Shown here in pieces: positions 61,620 through 64,000 of a stretch of 64,000 nt of DNA (position 1 is the stretch's first letter; each line of letters opens with the position of its first letter). The translations under genes and the position numbers were made by a program. The stretch spans positions 1 to 64,000 of the forward strand of contig NZ_JALBGV010000022.1 in NCBI RefSeq assembly GCF_023006505.1. Direction: 5' to 3'. The DNA is from Neorhizobium sp. SHOUNA12A (GTDB lineage: Bacteria > Pseudomonadota > Alphaproteobacteria > Rhizobiales > Rhizobiaceae). Below the pieces are notes generated by a model that saw only the letters and a program-made list of their open reading frames with translations, made no database searches and was not told the DNA's origin.

Positions 61620-63272
61620 ATGAAGTCCGTTTTGAGAAGTGCATTTGCAGCTCTTGTGGTAACGGCCATCGCTCTGCCCGCCTGGGCCGGCGATCCGATC
61701 CGCAAGATCACCATCCTGTCCCGTCCGCAGGCCGGCCAGCAGGCGGAATTCCAGTCCGTCCAGCTGATTGCTCAGGAATGGCGCAAGCTCGGCCTCGATG
61801 TCGAAGTCCGGGCGATCCCTTGGGAGCAGATGTCCGACGAAGTCTGGTACAAGCGCGACCAGTGGGACTCGACTGCCTGGCAGATGGTCGGCCGGCCTGA
61901 GCGCTCCGATCCGGACGAGCTCATCTTCAACCTCTTTCATTCTTCGACCGCCAAGGATGGCTACAACTTCGCGGGCTACCTGAACAAGGATTACGATGCG
62001 ACCGCCGAAGCCCAGCGCGGCGAGATCGATCCGGCCAAGCGCAAGGCGCTGGTCTTCAAAGCGCAGGAGATCCTCTCCAAGGATCAGCCCTACATGATGC
62101 TGGTGCATCCGAAGTCGACCTTCGCTTTCGACAAGACCGTCTGGAAGCCGGAATCGGTCGTCAACCAGAGCGGCATCGGCATCCGCAACACCTGGACCTT
62201 CCTCGGCATCGAGCCGGCGGGTGCAAAGAAGGACCTGATCATCAATTCGTCCGACAATATCAAGGCAATCAATCCGCTTTATATTTCGGGCAGCGTCGAC
62301 AGATGGATCACCGAACTGGTCTGGGACCGCCTGCTGCGTGTCGGTCCGGATGGCCTGCCGAAGGCATGGGCCGCTGAAAGCTTCACCTGGAAGGACGGCA
62401 CCACGGTCGACGTGAAGCTGAAGTCCGGCATGAAATGGCATGACGGCAAGCCGGTCACCCCTGATGACGTCAAGTTCTCGTTCGAAGCGGCAGTCGGCGG
62501 CGAAGCCCCGATGTACAAGCCTTTCGCGACGAATATCGATGCGATCGCCATCAGCGGCGACGTCATCACCTTCAAGCTGAAGAAGCCGGCCGCCTCCTTC
62601 GTTACGTCAAGCCTTGCCAAGGTCAACCTGATCCCGAAGCATATCTGGGAGCCGATCCTCAAGGATCTCGCCACCAAGCCGGAGACTGCGGAAAGCTATC
62701 AGGAGCAGATGCCGATCGGCTCCGGTCCGTTCAAGTTCACCAGCTGGGCGAAGAACGAGTCCGTCACGCTTGCCGCCAACAAGGATCACTTCGCCGCGCC
62801 GAAGGTCGATCGCTGGATCCTGCGTATCGTACCGAACGCGGAAGCCGCACTCGGCATGCTGCGCTCGGGTGAAATCAACTTCATGGGCGAGTTCACAGGC
62901 GATCCGCAGGTGCTGATCGACGCCGCCAAGAAGGACGGCGACCTGGAAGTCGTTTCCACCGTCGACATGGGCTTCCGCTACATCGCCTTCAACGAACGCC
63001 GTCCGCCCTTCAATGACCCGGCCTTCCGCCGCGCGCTTTCCGAAGCGGTCGACCGCCAGCTGATCGTCAAGGCTGCCTACAAGAGCTTCGCAGTCGGTTC
63101 CAACTCGATCGTCTCCCCGGCGCTCGAATTCTGGCATGACAAGTCGGTCGTCGATGGCTTCAAGACCGGTCAGGCCGTTGCGGCCAAGACCCTGAAGGAT
63201 GCCGGCTATACGCTGGACGGCGGCAAGCTGCGCTATCCCGGTGATGCCAAGGAAACCATCGCCGCCAAGTAA
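61620..63272 (+). CDS. Family 5 solute-binding protein with apparently permuted lobes
   Basis: Periplasmic receptor of 550 residues with a signal peptide ending near PAWAG (24); GAGGAGA precedes the ATG at 61620. The mature protein begins with what is normally the C-terminal lobe (about 28-196: LIAQEWRKLGLDVEVRAIPW, DPDELIFNLFHS, RKALVFKAQEILSKDQPYMM). Only then comes the usual N-terminal part (about 205-500: ELVWDRLLRVGPDG, WHDGKPVTPDDVKFSF, PIGSGPFKFTSW, FRRALSEAVDRQ). It stops at GYTLDGGKLRYPGDAKE, exactly where the C-lobe would normally follow. First gene of a plus-strand peptide-type ABC operon. Confidence 0.9.
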   Translation: MKSVLRSAFAALVVTAIALPAWAGDPIRKITILSRPQAGQQAEFQSVQLIAQEWRKLGLDVEVRAIPWEQMSDEVWYKRDQWDSTAWQMVGRPERSDPDELIFNLFHSSTAKDGYNFAGYLNKDYDATAEAQRGEIDPAKRKALVFKAQEILSKDQPYMMLVHPKSTFAFDKTVWKPESVVNQSGIGIRNTWTFLGIEPAGAKKDLIINSSDNIKAINPLYISGSVDRWITELVWDRLLRVGPDGLPKAWAAESFTWKDGTTVDVKLKSGMKWHDGKPVTPDDVKFSFEAAVGGEAPMYKPFATNIDAIAISGDVITFKLKKPAASFVTSSLAKVNLIPKHIWEPILKDLATKPETAESYQEQMPIGSGPFKFTSWAKNESVTLAANKDHFAAPKVDRWILRIVPNAEAALGMLRSGEINFMGEFTGDPQVLIDAAKKDGDLEVVSTVDMGFRYIAFNERRPPFNDPAFRRALSEAVDRQLIVKAAYKSFAVGSNSIVSPALEFWHDKSVVDGFKTGQAVAAKTLKDAGYTLDGGKLRYPGDAKETIAAK

Positions 63273-63279
63273 TCTTCAC

Positions 63280-63317
63280 GGAGGCGGCGGGTTCTCCCTG
63301 CGCCGCCTCCACTTTTT
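63280..63317 (+). terminator. Intrinsic terminator or attenuator after the binding-protein gene
   Basis: GGAGGCGGCG (63280-63289) and CGCCGCCTCC (63301-63310) form a perfect 10-bp stem, followed closely by TTTTT (63313-63317). It lies 8 bases after the stop and before the permease gene, so it probably reduces transcription into the permease genes, keeping the receptor in excess. Confidence 0.75.
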
Positions 63318-63392
63318 GCCTGACGCTTGACATCGGCAGCCTCGCCTTGTCCTCCCAAGGCGGCGCCGAGCCAAGAGAAGGAATTTTTTCAG

Positions 63393-64000
63393 ATGAAGAA
63401 TTTCAAGGCTGTGGGCAGCAGGTTGCTGCAGCTCGCTCTCGTTTTATGGGCAGTAGTGACCATCCTGTTTCTGATGTTCCGGCTGATGCCGGGCAACCCG
63501 ATGGCCGCTTATATCGATCCGACCTTTACGCTCGAGCAGCAGCAGCAGCTCATGGCCCAGTTCGGCCTCGACAAGCCGCTGTGGCACCAGTACCTGATCT
63601 ATCTCGGCAATCTTCTGCAGGGCGAGCTCGGCCAGAGCTTTCGCTACCGCGAGCCGGTTGGCCAGCGCATCTGGATCCTGTTGCCGAACACGCTGATCCT
63701 GACATTTTCCTCGCTGATCGTCGCTTATGTCTTCGGCATTCTCGCCGGCGCCTATCTTGCCTGGCGCCGCGGAAGTTGGGTGGAGCAGGCGGCCATTCCG
63801 CTGGTGCTGACCACCCGCGCCATGCCGGAATTCTGGCTCGGCATGGTGATGCTGGCGATCTTCTCGTTTTCGCTCGGCTGGCTGCCGGCGGGCGGCACGC
63901 GCGCTCCCGGCAACGAATATTCCGGCTTTCTCGACCTCTATACCTCGCGCGACTTCCTGGCGCATCTGGCGCTGCCGGCGGCGACGCTGGCGATCTATAG
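63393..64000 (+). CDS. ABC transporter permease, DppB type, partial (3' end beyond window)
   Basis: First permease of the peptide-type importer, open at the window edge after about 202 codons. The ATG at 63393 begins MKNFKAVGSRLLQLALVLWA. DppB landmarks are the FRLMPGNP motif after the first helix, FGLDKPLWHQYLIYLGNLL, GELGQSFRYREPV, and two further helices with RAMPEFWLGMVML. AGAAGGA lies about 12 bases upstream of the start. It follows the permuted binding protein by 120 bp and a terminator-like hairpin. Confidence 0.9.
   Translation, partial: MKNFKAVGSRLLQLALVLWAVVTILFLMFRLMPGNPMAAYIDPTFTLEQQQQLMAQFGLDKPLWHQYLIYLGNLLQGELGQSFRYREPVGQRIWILLPNTLILTFSSLIVAYVFGILAGAYLAWRRGSWVEQAAIPLVLTTRAMPEFWLGMVMLAIFSFSLGWLPAGGTRAPGNEYSGFLDLYTSRDFLAHLALPAATLAIY

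Noticed and set aside
61335..62441. Apparent 635-residue protein extending the IclR gene upstream
   Set aside because: The extra N-terminal part runs antisense to the transporter gene and is low-complexity. The regulator has a good start with a ribosome-binding site at 61334.
1..64000. CRISPR arrays, rRNA genes, replication origin or repABC genes
   Set aside because: Looked for but nothing was seen: no regularly spaced direct repeats, no rRNA-like sequence and no replication proteins.

Overview
The window is high-GC, densely packed alphaproteobacterial DNA, most likely from the Rhizobiales (Rhizobium, Agrobacterium or Sinorhizobium type) and perhaps from a plasmid, chromid or accessory chromosomal region. 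This rests on many solute ABC transporters, a coxMNOP-like oxidase operon, LLM monooxygenases, a TGA-N9-TCA iron box and rhizobial-type insertion sequences. No rRNA, tRNA, CRISPR or replication genes were seen.

Layout. 1-4.2 kb: a dipeptide-type ABC operon on the minus strand, its ATPase cut by the window edge. 4.2-11.9 kb: a scarred region with a serine-recombinase remnant, a hipBA toxin-antitoxin pair, a frameshifted IS110-type transposase, an orphan fucU behind a permease tail, an iron-dependent alcohol dehydrogenase / maleylacetate reductase, an IS481 fragment and a deleted IS5-type element. 11.9-26.4 kb: a long minus-strand organosulfur island. 27-32 kb: cytochrome c plus a six-gene cytochrome oxidase cluster on the plus strand. 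33-41 kb: hydantoinase/oxoprolinase genes (hyuAB), an amino-acid ABC transporter and a RidA protein, divergent from a GntR regulator. 42-50.7 kb: an RpiR regulator facing an operon with a hydantoin-racemase-like enzyme, a sugar-type ABC transporter with two solute-binding proteins, and an M24 peptidase. 51-58 kb: a siderophore-uptake operon behind an iron box. 58.6-64 kb: an M28 peptidase, an IclR regulator and a second peptide ABC operon running off the right edge.

The most interesting unit is 18-26 kb. Two paralogous solute-binding proteins, a fused permease-ATPase, a GNAT acetyltransferase, an M20 deacylase and two flavin monooxygenases reproduce the gene set of the Bacillus yxe and ytm/tcy operons, which take up S-substituted cysteines and process them by N-acetylation, oxidation and deacetylation. 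Beside it are a cystathionine-lyase-like enzyme, a pseudogenised third LLM monooxygenase and an SsuABC-like transporter with a fourth. I read this as a sulfur-scavenging island.

Other strong points: the solute-binding protein at 61620-63272 appears circularly permuted compared with the normal family 5 order; two copies of a GAAAC-N3-GTTTC palindrome flank the IclR gene; hipBA has nested palindromes upstream; three genes carry clear disabling lesions that can be pinned to one or a few bases. The two genes at the window edges (1-860 and 63393-64000) are real but partial.
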